A stretch of DNA of 57,898 bases, taken from assembly GCA_947346365.1 (NCBI GenBank), contig CANAAV010000018.1, forward strand, positions 1 to 57,898, written 5' to 3'. Shown piece by piece: positions 1 through 8,157 of the stretch (position 1 is the stretch's first letter; each line of letters opens with the position of its first letter). This stretch comes from an uncultured Flavonifractor sp. GTDB lineage: Bacteria; Bacillota; Clostridia; Oscillospirales; Oscillospiraceae. The notes under the pieces were generated by a model, which searched no databases, had not been told where the DNA came from, and saw nothing but the letters and a program-made list of their open reading frames with translations. The position numbers and the translations under genes were made by a program.

Positions 1-2298
1 ACCGGCGGCGTGACCATCAGCCACCTGCGGTTCGGCGACCAGCCCATCCGCGCCCCCTATTATATCAACAAGGCCGACTTTGTGGCCTGCCACGTGCCCG
101 CCTATATCATCAAAGCCTTCCCCATGGTGCGGGATGTGAAGGACGGCGGCGTGTTCCTGATCAACTGCCAGTGGACCCCCGAAGAGCTGGATAAGCACAT
201 GCCCGCCGTAGCCAAGCGCTACATCGCCGAGCACAATATCCAGGTGTATACCATCAACGCCATTGACGAGGCCATCAAGATCGGCATGGGCAAGCGGACC
301 AACACCATCCTCCAGTCCGCTTTCTTTAAGCTGGCCAACGTGATGCCCATCGACGAGGCCATCGGCCACATGAAGGACGCCGCCACCCACTCCTACCTGA
401 AGAAGGGCCAGGATGTGGTGGATATGAACCACAAGGCCATCGACCTGGGCGCCACCGCCTTTAAGAAGTTCGACGTGCCCGCCTCCTGGAAGGATGCGGT
501 GGACGCCAAGTCTACCGTGGAGCTCCAGGGCGAGCCCGCCACCGTGAAGATGGTGCAGGATATCATGGAGCCCATAGGGCGTATGGACGGCGATTCCCTG
601 CCGGTCTCCGCCTTTGCCAACGGCCACGAGGACGGCACCTTCTGCCAGGGCGCCGCGGCCTATGAGAAGCGGGGCGTGGCGGTGTCCGTGCCGGAGTGGG
701 ATTCCTCCAAGTGCATTCAGTGCAACCAGTGCGCCTACGTCTGTCCCCATGCCACCATCCGCCCCTACGCCCTCACGGCGGAGGAGGCCAAGGCTGCCCC
801 CAAGGCCGCCCAGATTGTGGATATCAAGGCCGGTAAGGGCAAGGGCGTGTATCAGTTCTCTCTGGCGGTATCTCCCCTGGATTGCATGGGCTGCTCCGTC
901 TGCGTGAGCACCTGCCCGGTGAAAGCCCTGGAGATGAAGCCCCAGGAGTCTCAGGCCGCCCAGCAGGAGGTCTTTGACTACATGGTGGCCCATGTGGCTC
1001 CCAAGGCCGACGTGGAGGATATCACCAGCGTCAAGGGCAGCCAGTTCAAGCAGCCCCTGCTGGAGTTCTCCGGCTCCTGCGCCGGGTGCGCCGAGACGGC
1101 CTATGCCCGCCTGGTGACCCAGGTGTGCGGCGACCGGATGTACGTGTCCAACGCCACCGGCTGCTCCTCCATCTGGGGCGGACCCGCCGCCACCTCTCCC
1201 TACACCGTGGACAAGTGCGGCAGAGGTCCCGCCTGGGCCAACTCTCTGTTTGAGGATAACGCCGAGCACGGCTTGGGCCTGCACCTGGGTCAGAAGGCTA
1301 TCCGGGAGCGGCTGGCGGGCAAGACCCGCGCCCTCATTGCGGTGCCCCACACGGTGCCTGAGCTGAAGGAAGCTGCCCAGAAGTGGCTGGACACCATGGA
1401 CGACGGCGAGGCCAACGCCGAGGCCACCCGTGCCTATATTGCCGGCCTGGAGGACGGCATCATGACGGTGGACGAGATCGTCGCCTTCACCGGCAGCCCC
1501 GACGCCAAGGATGTCTTTGGCGATCAGCTGCCCCAGTTCCAGGCCCACGCCAAGCAGCTGAAGGAGTCGGGCGCTGAGTATTGTGACTGCGACGCCTGCA
1601 AGCTGGTGGCGGAGATCCTGAAGGACAAAGAGTATCTGAACAAGAAGTCCGTGTGGATCTTCGGCGGCGACGGTTGGGCCTACGACATCGGCTATGGCGG
1701 ACTGGACCACGTAATCGCCTCCGGCGAGGACGTGAACATTTTCGTGTTTGATACCGAGGTGTATTCCAACACCGGCGGTCAGGCCTCCAAGGCCTCCAAC
1801 ATCGGCCAGGTGGCGCAGTTTGCCGCCGCAGGCAAGACCATGGCCAAGAAGAGCCTGGCGGAAATCGCCATGCAGTACGGCTATGTCTATGTGGCCCAGG
1901 TGGCGATGGGGGCCAACCCCAATCAGACCCTGGCCGCCATCCGGGAGGCCGAGCAGTACCACGGTCCCTCTCTGGTCATCGGCTACGCCCCCTGTGAGAT
2001 GCACTCCATCAAGGGCGGCATGGCCAACTGCCAGATCGAGATGAAGAAGGCGGTGGAGTGCGGCTACTGGAACCTGTTCCGGTTCAACCCGGCGCTGAAG
2101 GCCCAGGGCAAGAGCCCCTTCACCCTGGATTCCAAGGCGCCCGCCGGCGGGTATCAGGAGTTCCTGATGAACGAGGCCCGCTACTCTGCCCTGACCCGCT
2201 CCTTCCCGGAGCGCGCCAAGGAGCTCTTTGCCCGCAACGAAGCGGCCGCAAAAGAGCGGTATGAGCACCTGACCAAGCTGGTGGAGCTCTACAAGTAA
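1..2298 (+). CDS. nifJ: Pyruvate:ferredoxin (flavodoxin) oxidoreductase, 3' part (5' end outside window)
   Basis: Cytoplasmic enzyme that oxidatively decarboxylates pyruvate with CoA to acetyl-CoA and CO2 and reduces ferredoxin; central to clostridial fermentation. The reading frame is open from the first base, so the gene enters from the left; 765 codons are visible of a family that is normally about 1170-1200 residues. In order I see the end of the gamma-like domain (SHLRFG), a two-cluster ferredoxin domain (CIQCNQCAYVCP near visible residue 238, CMGCSVCVSTCP near 295), the cysteines of the third 4Fe-4S cluster starting at SCAGCAE near 360, and the thiamine diphosphate site GGDGWAYDIGYGG near 557 followed by YSNTGGQASKAS. 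The GTG at 10 is internal, not the start. A strong hairpin follows the stop, and the last 54 bases of the gene are duplicated downstream. Identification is secure. Confidence 0.97.
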   Translation, partial: TGGVTISHLRFGDQPIRAPYYINKADFVACHVPAYIIKAFPMVRDVKDGGVFLINCQWTPEELDKHMPAVAKRYIAEHNIQVYTINAIDEAIKIGMGKRTNTILQSAFFKLANVMPIDEAIGHMKDAATHSYLKKGQDVVDMNHKAIDLGATAFKKFDVPASWKDAVDAKSTVELQGEPATVKMVQDIMEPIGRMDGDSLPVSAFANGHEDGTFCQGAAAYEKRGVAVSVPEWDSSKCIQCNQCAYVCPHATIRPYALTAEEAKAAPKAAQIVDIKAGKGKGVYQFSLAVSPLDCMGCSVCVSTCPVKALEMKPQESQAAQQEVFDYMVAHVAPKADVEDITSVKGSQFKQPLLEFSGSCAGCAETAYARLVTQVCGDRMYVSNATGCSSIWGGPAATSPYTVDKCGRGPAWANSLFEDNAEHGLGLHLGQKAIRERLAGKTRALIAVPHTVPELKEAAQKWLDTMDDGEANAEATRAYIAGLEDGIMTVDEIVAFTGSPDAKDVFGDQLPQFQAHAKQLKESGAEYCDCDACKLVAEILKDKEYLNKKSVWIFGGDGWAYDIGYGGLDHVIASGEDVNIFVFDTEVYSNTGGQASKASNIGQVAQFAAAGKTMAKKSLAEIAMQYGYVYVAQVAMGANPNQTLAAIREAEQYHGPSLVIGYAPCEMHSIKGGMANCQIEMKKAVECGYWNLFRFNPALKAQGKSPFTLDSKAPAGGYQEFLMNEARYSALTRSFPERAKELFARNEAAAKERYEHLTKLVELYK

Positions 2299-2358
2299 AG
2301 AAAGTGCAGAAGTCCCCCGGACGCCACGCGTCCGGGGGACGTTCTGTTGTGCGGCCGC
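2245..2358 (+). repeat. Direct repeat copy 1: nifJ 3' end plus terminator
   Basis: A 114-base block that starts inside the last codons of nifJ, runs through its stop codon and terminator hairpin, and ends at GCGGCCGC. It recurs at 2514-2627 with the same length and only three substitutions by my alignment (in the third-last codons, the hairpin loop and the tail). Confidence 0.95.
2312..2340 (+). terminator. Hairpin terminator after nifJ
   Basis: Perfect 13-bp stem GTCCCCCGGACGC with loop CAC (2325-2327), 13 bases after the nifJ stop. The following GTTCTGTTGT is only moderately T-rich, so efficiency is uncertain. Confidence 0.8.
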
Positions 2359-2513
2359 TTCGGGGGCCCATCTATGATGGGGCGGCGCACAAGCGCCGTG
2401 CAAGGTTTTGGCCGTGAGGCCAAAACCTTGGCGCAGGGGCAATTCATTTGCCCCGAGCATGTAAAATTAGTTTGAAGGTTCCCAACAGGCCCTCTTTGGG
2501 CCTGTTGGGAAAA
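2359..2513. other. Hairpin cluster between the two repeat copies
   Basis: 155 bases with no convincing gene. At least three stems follow one another: CGGCGC/GCGCCG (2383-2398), CAAGGTTTTGGCC/GGCCAAAACCTTG (2401-2430, perfect 13 bp, loop GTGA) and CCCAACAGGCCC/GGGCCTGTTGGG (2481-2509, perfect 12 bp). A weaker GGGGCAA/TTGCCCC stem sits at 2436-2454. None is followed by a good T-run. It could be a small non-autonomous element or a processed RNA; the function is unknown. Confidence 0.6.
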
Positions 2514-2627
2514 GCCGCAAAAGAGCGGTATGAGCACCTGACCAAGCTGGTGAAGCTCTACAAGTAAAGAAAGTGCAGAAGTCCCCCGGACGCCTCGCGT
2601 CCGGGGGACGTTCTATTGTGCGGCCGC
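2514..2627 (+). repeat. Direct repeat copy 2: orphan nifJ tail plus terminator
   Basis: Second copy of the 114-base block at 2245-2358, offset by 269 bases. It carries the last 16 sense codons and stop of nifJ without the rest of the gene, so it is not translated as an extension. One difference changes a Glu codon to Lys. It includes a second hairpin terminator. Confidence 0.95.
2581..2609 (+). terminator. Duplicated nifJ terminator hairpin
   Basis: Same 13-bp GTCCCCCGGACGC stem as at 2312, loop CTC instead of CAC. It lies upstream of the aldo/keto reductase promoter and would insulate it from nifJ transcription. Confidence 0.75.
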
Positions 2628-2644
2628 ATTTCTCAAAACTTCTC

Positions 2645-2675
2645 TTGACTTAGAGTGCACTTTAAGTGTTATGCT
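2645..2675 (+). promoter_or_regulatory. MerR-type promoter and operator for the aldo/keto reductase operon
   Basis: TTGACT (2645-2650) and TATGCT (2670-2675) are separated by 19 bases, the over-long spacer typical of MerR-activated promoters. The spacer region holds a 20-bp dyad, 2648-2667 (ACTTAGAGTGCACTTTAAGT), with one mismatched pair. The second gene of the operon encodes a MerR-family regulator, which is the obvious candidate ligand (inference). Confidence 0.85.
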
Positions 2676-2720
2676 ATCATTAACCGCATAGACCGACTGA
2701 TTGTAAAGGAGCGTTGAGGT

Positions 2721-3869
2721 ATGCAGTACCGGGTGTTAGGCCGCACCGGCCTGAAGGTCAGCGAAATCGGAATGGGCTGTGAAGGGTTTGTGGACCAGCC
2801 CTATGAAAAGGTTAAGGCTTTTGTGGACTTAATGGAGGAAGCGGGGGTAAACTGTATTGACTTGTATACCTCTAACCCCCAGGTCCGGGTGAATCTGGGC
2901 CGGGCGGTAGAGGGAAGACGGGAGAAATTTGTCCTCCAGGCCCACCTGTGCTCCGTCTGGAAGGACGGACAGTACAAGCGCACCCGAGATATAGAAGAAG
3001 TGAAGGCCGGTTTTCAGGAGCAGCTGCGCCTGCTGAACACTGGGTATGTGGAAATTGGAATGATCCACTATGTGGATTCCCTGGCAGACTGGAAAGCGGT
3101 GGCGGAGGGGCCGGTGCTGGCCTACGCTCTGGAGCTGAAGGCGGCGGGGGTAATTGGGTGTATCGGCCTGTCCAGCCACAACCCGGAGGTGGCCCTGGCG
3201 GCGGTACATACAGGGCACATTGATGTGCTGATGTTCAGCGTTAACCCGTGCTATGATTTGATGCCGGCCAGCGAGGACGTGGAGGAACTGTGGGCAGATA
3301 AGAACTACGAGGGGCATTTGGTAAATATGGACCCCCAGCGGCAGGCGCTGTATGAGGCATGCCAGCGGCTGGGGGTGGGCATTACGGTGATGAAGGCCTT
3401 TGGCGGAGGTGACCTGCTCAGGGCAGACCTCTCTCCCGCCGGGGCGGCTTTGACCGCCTTTGAGTGCATTCACTATGCCCTGACCCGTCCAGCGGTGGCC
3501 AGCGTTTTGGTGGGCGCCCGGTCTTTGGAGGATCTGCGCTCCAGCCTGGCCTATGAGCAGGCTGGAGAGGAGGAGCGGGACTACGCGGCGGCCCTGGCGG
3601 CTTTCCCCAAAATCAGCTGGGAGGGCCACTGCATGTACTGCGGGCACTGCGCCCCCTGTTCCAAGGGGATTGATGTGGCGGCGGTGACGAAATTCCTCAA
3701 CCTGTGCCGGGCTCAGGGCGGTGTGCCGGAAACTGTGCGGGAGCACTATGCTGTGCTGCCCCATAAGGCGGGGGAGTGTATCGCCTGCGGCGCCTGCGAG
3801 AGGCGCTGTCCCTTTGGCGTGCCTATTGTAGAAAACATGAAGCAGGCGGCGGCGGTGTTCGGCGCATAA
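2721..3869 (+). CDS. Aldo/keto reductase with C-terminal 4Fe-4S ferredoxin domain
   Basis: Predicted cytoplasmic NAD(P)H-dependent oxidoreductase of 382 residues. The N-terminus (YRVLGRTGLKVSEIGMG) opens a TIM-barrel aldo/keto reductase domain to about residue 290. Two cysteine groups follow (CMYCGHCAPC near 305, CIACGACERRCP near 355), as in the clostridial AKR-ferredoxin family. The AKR tyrosine lies in the segment with DLYTSNPQ. The substrate cannot be told; a carbonyl or aldehyde reduction coupled to ferredoxin is plausible. Translation starts at ATG 2721 after AAAGGAG (2705-2711). It sits 20 bases upstream of a MerR regulator and behind a MerR-type promoter, so induction by a reactive aldehyde or similar compound is a reasonable guess. 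Confidence 0.9.
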   Translation: MQYRVLGRTGLKVSEIGMGCEGFVDQPYEKVKAFVDLMEEAGVNCIDLYTSNPQVRVNLGRAVEGRREKFVLQAHLCSVWKDGQYKRTRDIEEVKAGFQEQLRLLNTGYVEIGMIHYVDSLADWKAVAEGPVLAYALELKAAGVIGCIGLSSHNPEVALAAVHTGHIDVLMFSVNPCYDLMPASEDVEELWADKNYEGHLVNMDPQRQALYEACQRLGVGITVMKAFGGGDLLRADLSPAGAALTAFECIHYALTRPAVASVLVGARSLEDLRSSLAYEQAGEEERDYAAALAAFPKISWEGHCMYCGHCAPCSKGIDVAAVTKFLNLCRAQGGVPETVREHYAVLPHKAGECIACGACERRCPFGVPIVENMKQAAAVFGA

Positions 3870-3889
3870 GAAAGGGGGGAACGCTTGCC

Positions 3890-4285
3890 ATGACGATTGC
3901 GGAGGCAAGCCGGAAATACGGCCTGAGCGCCGATACCCTGCGCTATTATGAGCGTGTGGGCATCATCCCTCCGGTGCCCCGCACAGCGGGGGGAATCCGG
4001 GATTACGACGAGGCGTCCTGCGGCTGGATTGAGCTGATGAAATGTATGCGCGCCGCAGGGGTGCAGATCGAGGCGCTGGTGAAATATGTGGCGCTGTACC
4101 AGCGGGGAGATGAGACGCTGGCCGACCGCAAGGCCCTGCTGGTCAGCCAGCGGGAACAGCTGGCCGGGCGCATGGCGGAAATGCAGGCGTCCCTGGAGCG
4201 GCTGGACGGGAAAATTTGGCTTTATGAGCAGCTTATAGGCGGTGAAACCGCGCAGCAGCGGGCGCAGGAGGGACAGAGCCAATAA
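3890..4285 (+). CDS. MerR-family transcriptional regulator
   Basis: 131-residue DNA-binding regulator. An N-terminal winged-helix HTH is clear (TIAEASRKYGLSADTLRYYE, then GIIPPV and IRDY), followed by a second helical module (IELMKCMRAAGVQIEAL) and a C-terminal coiled coil (about 75-115) for dimerisation. ATG 3890 is chosen because AAAGGGGGG lies at 3871-3879 and the homologous N-terminus of the family begins there; the frame is open further upstream inside the reductase gene. No conserved metal-binding cysteine pattern is visible, so it belongs with the aldehyde/electrophile or drug-responsive MerR groups rather than the metal sensors. It probably acts on its own operon promoter at 2645-2675. 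Confidence 0.92.
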   Translation: MTIAEASRKYGLSADTLRYYERVGIIPPVPRTAGGIRDYDEASCGWIELMKCMRAAGVQIEALVKYVALYQRGDETLADRKALLVSQREQLAGRMAEMQASLERLDGKIWLYEQLIGGETAQQRAQEGQSQ

Positions 4286-4345
4286 AACCGTCCAGGAAAT
4301 ATGCCGCTTTGTGACATTTTTCCATTATTTTTTTGATGCGCGCTC

Positions 4346-4374
4346 TTGCATTCTCTTTTCTACTTTGCTACTAT
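4346..4374 (+). promoter_or_regulatory. Sigma-A promoter for the secreted 5'-nucleotidase fusion
   Basis: TTGCAT (4346-4351), 17-base spacer, TACTAT (4369-4374), in a locally T-rich stretch. The start codon lies 57 bases downstream of the -10 element. Confidence 0.7.
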
Positions 4375-4430
4375 TAAGACATCCCGACTTCGAGGGACAT
4401 TCGAGTGGAATGAAAGGTGGAAAAGACAAG

Positions 4431-7400
4431 ATGAAACAGCGCAAGCTTCTATCTCTGCTGCTGGCGCTCGCTATGGTATTTGCCATGGCGGTACCCGCAG
4501 CGGCGACCGAGGAGAACACCCAGCCTGTAGAGCCCTATGCCATCCCCGACGTGGCAGGCAAGCTGGTTGTGCTCCATACCAACGATACCCATGGGCGTGA
4601 CGTCGCCGTGGAAGGTGAAACGGTCGGCACCGCCGGCGTGGCTGCTTTGAAGGCTGATTTTGAGGCCGCAGGCGCCACCGTGCTGCTGCTGTCCGCCGGC
4701 GACTTCAGCCAGGGCACTACTCTGGTGAGCATGGACAAGGGCGCTTCTGCCGTGGCGTTTATGAATGCCGCCGGCTATGACGCCGCCAGCTTGGGCAACC
4801 ATGAGTTTGACTACAAGATGGAGGCGCTCAGCGCCAATGTGGCCGCTGCCGAGTTTCCTGTTCTGGCTGCCAATATTGTGAACACCGAAACCGGCAAGGC
4901 CCTGTTCGGCGACCATATTACGTTTGACACCCCCATCGGCAAGGTGGGCGTGTTCGGCCTGGACACCCCCGAAACCATGACCAAGGCCCATCCCGACAAT
5001 GTGAAGGGTCTGACCTTCTACCAGGGCGACGAGCTGGTGGCCTGCGCCCAGGCGCAGGTGGATGCGCTCACAGCGGACGGCTGTGAGTACATCATTGCTC
5101 TGAGCCACCTGGGTGTGGCCGACGAGAGCGAGCCCAACCGCTCTACCGACGTGTTTGCCAAGGTGACCGGCGTGGACCTGATCGTAGACGGCCACTCCCA
5201 TACCGTAATTGACGGCGGGCAGAAGGTGGGCGACGCCCTGCTGGTCTCCACCGGGGAGTACCTGAACAATGTGGGCGTGGTTATTACCGACGGCACGCAG
5301 ACCACCGCTGAACTGGTTTCCGCCGCCGAATATACCAAGGTGGACGAGGCTGTGGCCAAGGTGGTCAATGACAAGGATGCCGAGGTTAAGGCGGAGCTGG
5401 ACAAGGTCTTTGCCAAGACCGAAATTCTGCTCAACGGCGAGCGGGACCCCGGCAACCGCACCCAGGAGACCAATTTGGGCGACTTTGCCGCCGACGCCAT
5501 TTTGTGGGCGGCCCGGCAGGCCAGGGGCGAGGATGCTGTGGATGTAGCCCTCACCAACGGCGGCGGTATCCGCGCCAGCATTGAGGCCGGCGATATCACG
5601 ATGAATCACATGAAGACCGTCTTCCCCTTCGGCAACGCGGTTGCCACCATCGACCTGACCGGCGCTGAGCTGCTGGAGGCCCTGGAGGCCGCCACCTGCT
5701 CCACCCCCACCGCCATTGGCGCTTTCCCTCAGGTGGCTGGGATAAGCTTTACAATCGACATCTCCGTCCCCTATGAGAATGGGGAGCAGTATCCCGACTC
5801 TACCTATTATGCCCCCGCTAAGCCCGGCAGCCGCGTCAAGGACGTGACCGTCAACGGCGAGGCCCTGGATCTGGCGGAGACCTATACCCTGGCTACCAAC
5901 GACTTTACCGCCGCTGGCGGCGACACCTACGGCGTGTTTATCGGGAAGCCCGTTTATGACACCAGCGTGGCCCTGGAGGACGCCCTGGTGAATTATACCC
6001 GGGATGTGCTGAATGGCGTCGTGACTGCCGAGCAGTATGGCGAGCCCGCTGGACGCATCACCATTGTGGGCGAGGCCCCTGTGGTAGACCCCGAGCCTGA
6101 GGCTCCCAAGTATCCCGCCGACGTGACCGCTGGCGCGTGGTTTTATGACGCTGCCGTCTATGTGCTGGACGGCAAGATCATGAACGGCACCGGCAATGGC
6201 TTTGAGCCCACCGGCACCGTTACCCGCGGCATGGTGTATCAGACGCTGTACAACATGGCGGGCCGTCCCGTTGTGACAGAGGCCGCTACCTTCAACGACG
6301 TGGATGGCAAGTGGTACGCCGACGCTGCCGCCTGGGCGGAGGATACCAAGCTGACCACCGGCACTGGCAACGGAGCGTTCTCCGGGGACAAGGCCATGAC
6401 CCGGCAGGAGCTGGCGAAGGTCTTTGCCGATTACGCCGCCGGTGAGAATATCACCGCCGAGCCCGCTGATTTGAGCGCTTTCACCGACGCCGCCGATGTG
6501 GCCGCCTGGGCGAAGGACGGTATGCAGAGCGCCGTGGCCCTGGGCATTCTGAAGGGCAGCAACAACGCCCTGAATCCCACCGGGACCGCCATCCGCGCCG
6601 AGCTGGCTCAGATCCTGTTTAACTATTCCAAGCTGGAGCCCGCCCCCGCCACTTATACCGAGACTGCCGTGCAGATCGAGGTGGCGGAGCAGGACGGCGT
6701 GCCCGCTCACACCATTGACGCCATTGTGACCCTGCCTGTAGGCGAGGGGACCTTCCCCGCCGTGGTAATGCTCCACGGCACCGGCTCCAACAAAGACGAG
6801 GCCGGCAATGGCTACGCCATGGCGGCCCCTCAGATGGCCGAAGCCGGTCTGGCCTCCATCCGCATTGACTTTATGGGTACCGCCGCCGACAAGGCCGACG
6901 ATTACCGTTACTACAGCTACACCTCCGCTAACATCGACGCCAAGGCCGCAGCCGACTATGTGGCGGCCCTGGATGCGGTAAACGGAGAGCAGATTGCCGT
7001 CATGGGCTGGAGCCAGGGCGGTACCAACGCCCTGCTGGCTGCGGCCGCCTATCCGGAAACCTTCTCCGCCGTAGTTACCTGGGCGGGTGCGCTGGATCTG
7101 ACCGGGCTGTTTGGCGAGACGGCCTTTGCCGACGCCAAAGCCAAGGCTGAGGCCGATGGCGCTTTCACCATGACGCTGGACTGGCGCACCCCCTCCGACT
7201 TGCCTGTGGGCGTGAAGTGGTTTGAGGATGTGGAAAAGACCGATGTGCTGGCGGAAACCGCCAAGATCACTGCCCCTGTGCTGGCGATCCATGGCGAGAA
7301 GGACGACACTGTTCCCCCCGCCTGCGCCGGACAAATTGCGGAAGCCGCTGCTAACGGCAGCACCCACATGATTCCCGAGTGTGACCACACCTTTAACGTG

Positions 7401-7496
7401 TTCAGCGGCGATTTTACCGCCCTGAACAACGCAGTGAAGGCCACCGCCGACTTTATCCTGGGGGCCTATGCCGCCGAGGCCGGACAGGCCGCGTAA
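4431..7496 (+). CDS. Secreted 5'-nucleotidase / S-layer-homology / alpha-beta hydrolase fusion protein
   Basis: Predicted cell-wall-bound enzyme of 1021 residues. Signal peptide: MKQRKLLSLLLALAMVFA with cleavage near AAA-TEEN (about 26). Residues 45-310 are a UshA-type metallophosphatase (HTNDTHG at 49-55, GNHEFD around H124, GHSHT). Residues about 320-545 are the 5'-nucleotidase C-terminal domain (TNGGGIR, FPFGN, TNDFTAAGGD). Three S-layer homology repeats follow (about 565-731), expected to anchor it to wall polymer. Residues about 745-1015 are an alpha/beta hydrolase with oxyanion LHGTG (H782), nucleophile GWSQGG (S861), acid in EKDD (D958/D959) and H986 in CDHTF. So two hydrolases flank the anchor. 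Start at ATG 4431 after AGGTGG; the upstream open frame has no signal peptide. It likely releases nucleosides and an unknown ester or acyl product outside the cell. Confidence 0.9.
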   Translation: MKQRKLLSLLLALAMVFAMAVPAAATEENTQPVEPYAIPDVAGKLVVLHTNDTHGRDVAVEGETVGTAGVAALKADFEAAGATVLLLSAGDFSQGTTLVSMDKGASAVAFMNAAGYDAASLGNHEFDYKMEALSANVAAAEFPVLAANIVNTETGKALFGDHITFDTPIGKVGVFGLDTPETMTKAHPDNVKGLTFYQGDELVACAQAQVDALTADGCEYIIALSHLGVADESEPNRSTDVFAKVTGVDLIVDGHSHTVIDGGQKVGDALLVSTGEYLNNVGVVITDGTQTTAELVSAAEYTKVDEAVAKVVNDKDAEVKAELDKVFAKTEILLNGERDPGNRTQETNLGDFAADAILWAARQARGEDAVDVALTNGGGIRASIEAGDITMNHMKTVFPFGNAVATIDLTGAELLEALEAATCSTPTAIGAFPQVAGISFTIDISVPYENGEQYPDSTYYAPAKPGSRVKDVTVNGEALDLAETYTLATNDFTAAGGDTYGVFIGKPVYDTSVALEDALVNYTRDVLNGVVTAEQYGEPAGRITIVGEAPVVDPEPEAPKYPADVTAGAWFYDAAVYVLDGKIMNGTGNGFEPTGTVTRGMVYQTLYNMAGRPVVTEAATFNDVDGKWYADAAAWAEDTKLTTGTGNGAFSGDKAMTRQELAKVFADYAAGENITAEPADLSAFTDAADVAAWAKDGMQSAVALGILKGSNNALNPTGTAIRAELAQILFNYSKLEPAPATYTETAVQIEVAEQDGVPAHTIDAIVTLPVGEGTFPAVVMLHGTGSNKDEAGNGYAMAAPQMAEAGLASIRIDFMGTAADKADDYRYYSYTSANIDAKAAADYVAALDAVNGEQIAVMGWSQGGTNALLAAAAYPETFSAVVTWAGALDLTGLFGETAFADAKAKAEADGAFTMTLDWRTPSDLPVGVKWFEDVEKTDVLAETAKITAPVLAIHGEKDDTVPPACAGQIAEAAANGSTHMIPECDHTFNVFSGDFTALNNAVKATADFILGAYAAEAGQAA

Positions 7497-7523
7497 AGGA
7501 TTTTGCGCCAAAGGTGGCGACAT

Positions 7524-7552
7524 GCGGGCCCGTCCCTTTGGGACGGGCCCGC
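7524..7552 (+). terminator. GC-rich hairpin after the nucleotidase fusion
   Basis: Perfect 13-bp stem GCGGGCCCGTCCC/GGGACGGGCCCGC with loop TTT. No T-run follows, so it may stabilise the 3' end rather than terminate. A near twin lies at 13503-13532. Confidence 0.65.
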
Positions 7553-7713
7553 GCAGTATGTAAGGGGACGGCCGTCATTCAAAAAATACCCGTTCTGAGG
7601 ATGAGGAAGCGGTTGTGAAGGAATTAATGCCGGCCGGAAGGACGTTATTTCCGGCAGTACCGCCTGATAAGAAATAAGCCGGTAAATCCGAAAATTTGGA
7701 GAGAGAAACGAGC

Positions 7714-8157
7714 ATGAATGTATAAGTACAGACAAGAACAGATTCGCTGATACAAAGCCTTTTAGGGGTCTGGGAAGAGTCTGTTCGCGCCACGCATCTA
7801 TTTCTTTCCGATGCAGAGATAGAACAAATCAAAGCCTGTGTTCCGCAGGCATTAAGCGGTGTTGCTCACTTGGTAGTCGCTGAGGGGGAGCGGGACGTAC
7901 CGGTTGCCTTTATGGGAATGGAAGACGGCCGGTTGGAGAGGCTTTTTCTCTCGCCGTCAGAGCGCGGTAAGGGACTGGGGAGACAACTTCTTCGATCCGC
8001 TGACCAGGACTATAATGTTCTGGAATTGACCGTAAACGAGCAGAATCCCCAGGCGGTTGGATTTTATGAACACCTCGGATTTGAGACGTATAAGCGTACG
8101 GCTTGCGATGAAGAAGGAAGGTCCTATCCGCTTTTGTATATGCGGTTAGGCCGATAA
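7714..8157 (+). pseudogene. GNAT acetyltransferase (YjaB-like) broken by a stop at codon 4
   Basis: The frame from ATG 7714 reads Met-Asn-Val-stop (TAA at 7723-7725) and then stays open to 8157. It encodes a nearly full-length GNAT domain: the family N-terminal segment VWEESVRATHLFLSDAEI, the acetyl-CoA loop SERGKGLGRQLL, and NPQAVGFYEHLGFETYKRT near the end. It resembles the YjaB-like peptidyl-lysine/small-molecule acetyltransferases. Purine-rich GGAGAGAG lies just before ATG 7714. No ATG, GTG or TTG occurs in frame between the stop and TTG 7870, and a product from 7870 would lose the first strand and helix of the fold. I read it as a recent nonsense pseudogene; start at a non-standard codon or a sequencing error remain possible. 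Confidence 0.75.

Noticed and set aside
4449..7523. A 1024-codon open frame on the minus strand opposite the 5'-nucleotidase fusion
   Set aside because: It mirrors the codon bias of the real gene, is Gly/His-rich without recognisable domains, and the plus-strand frame has a signal peptide, motifs and ribosome site.
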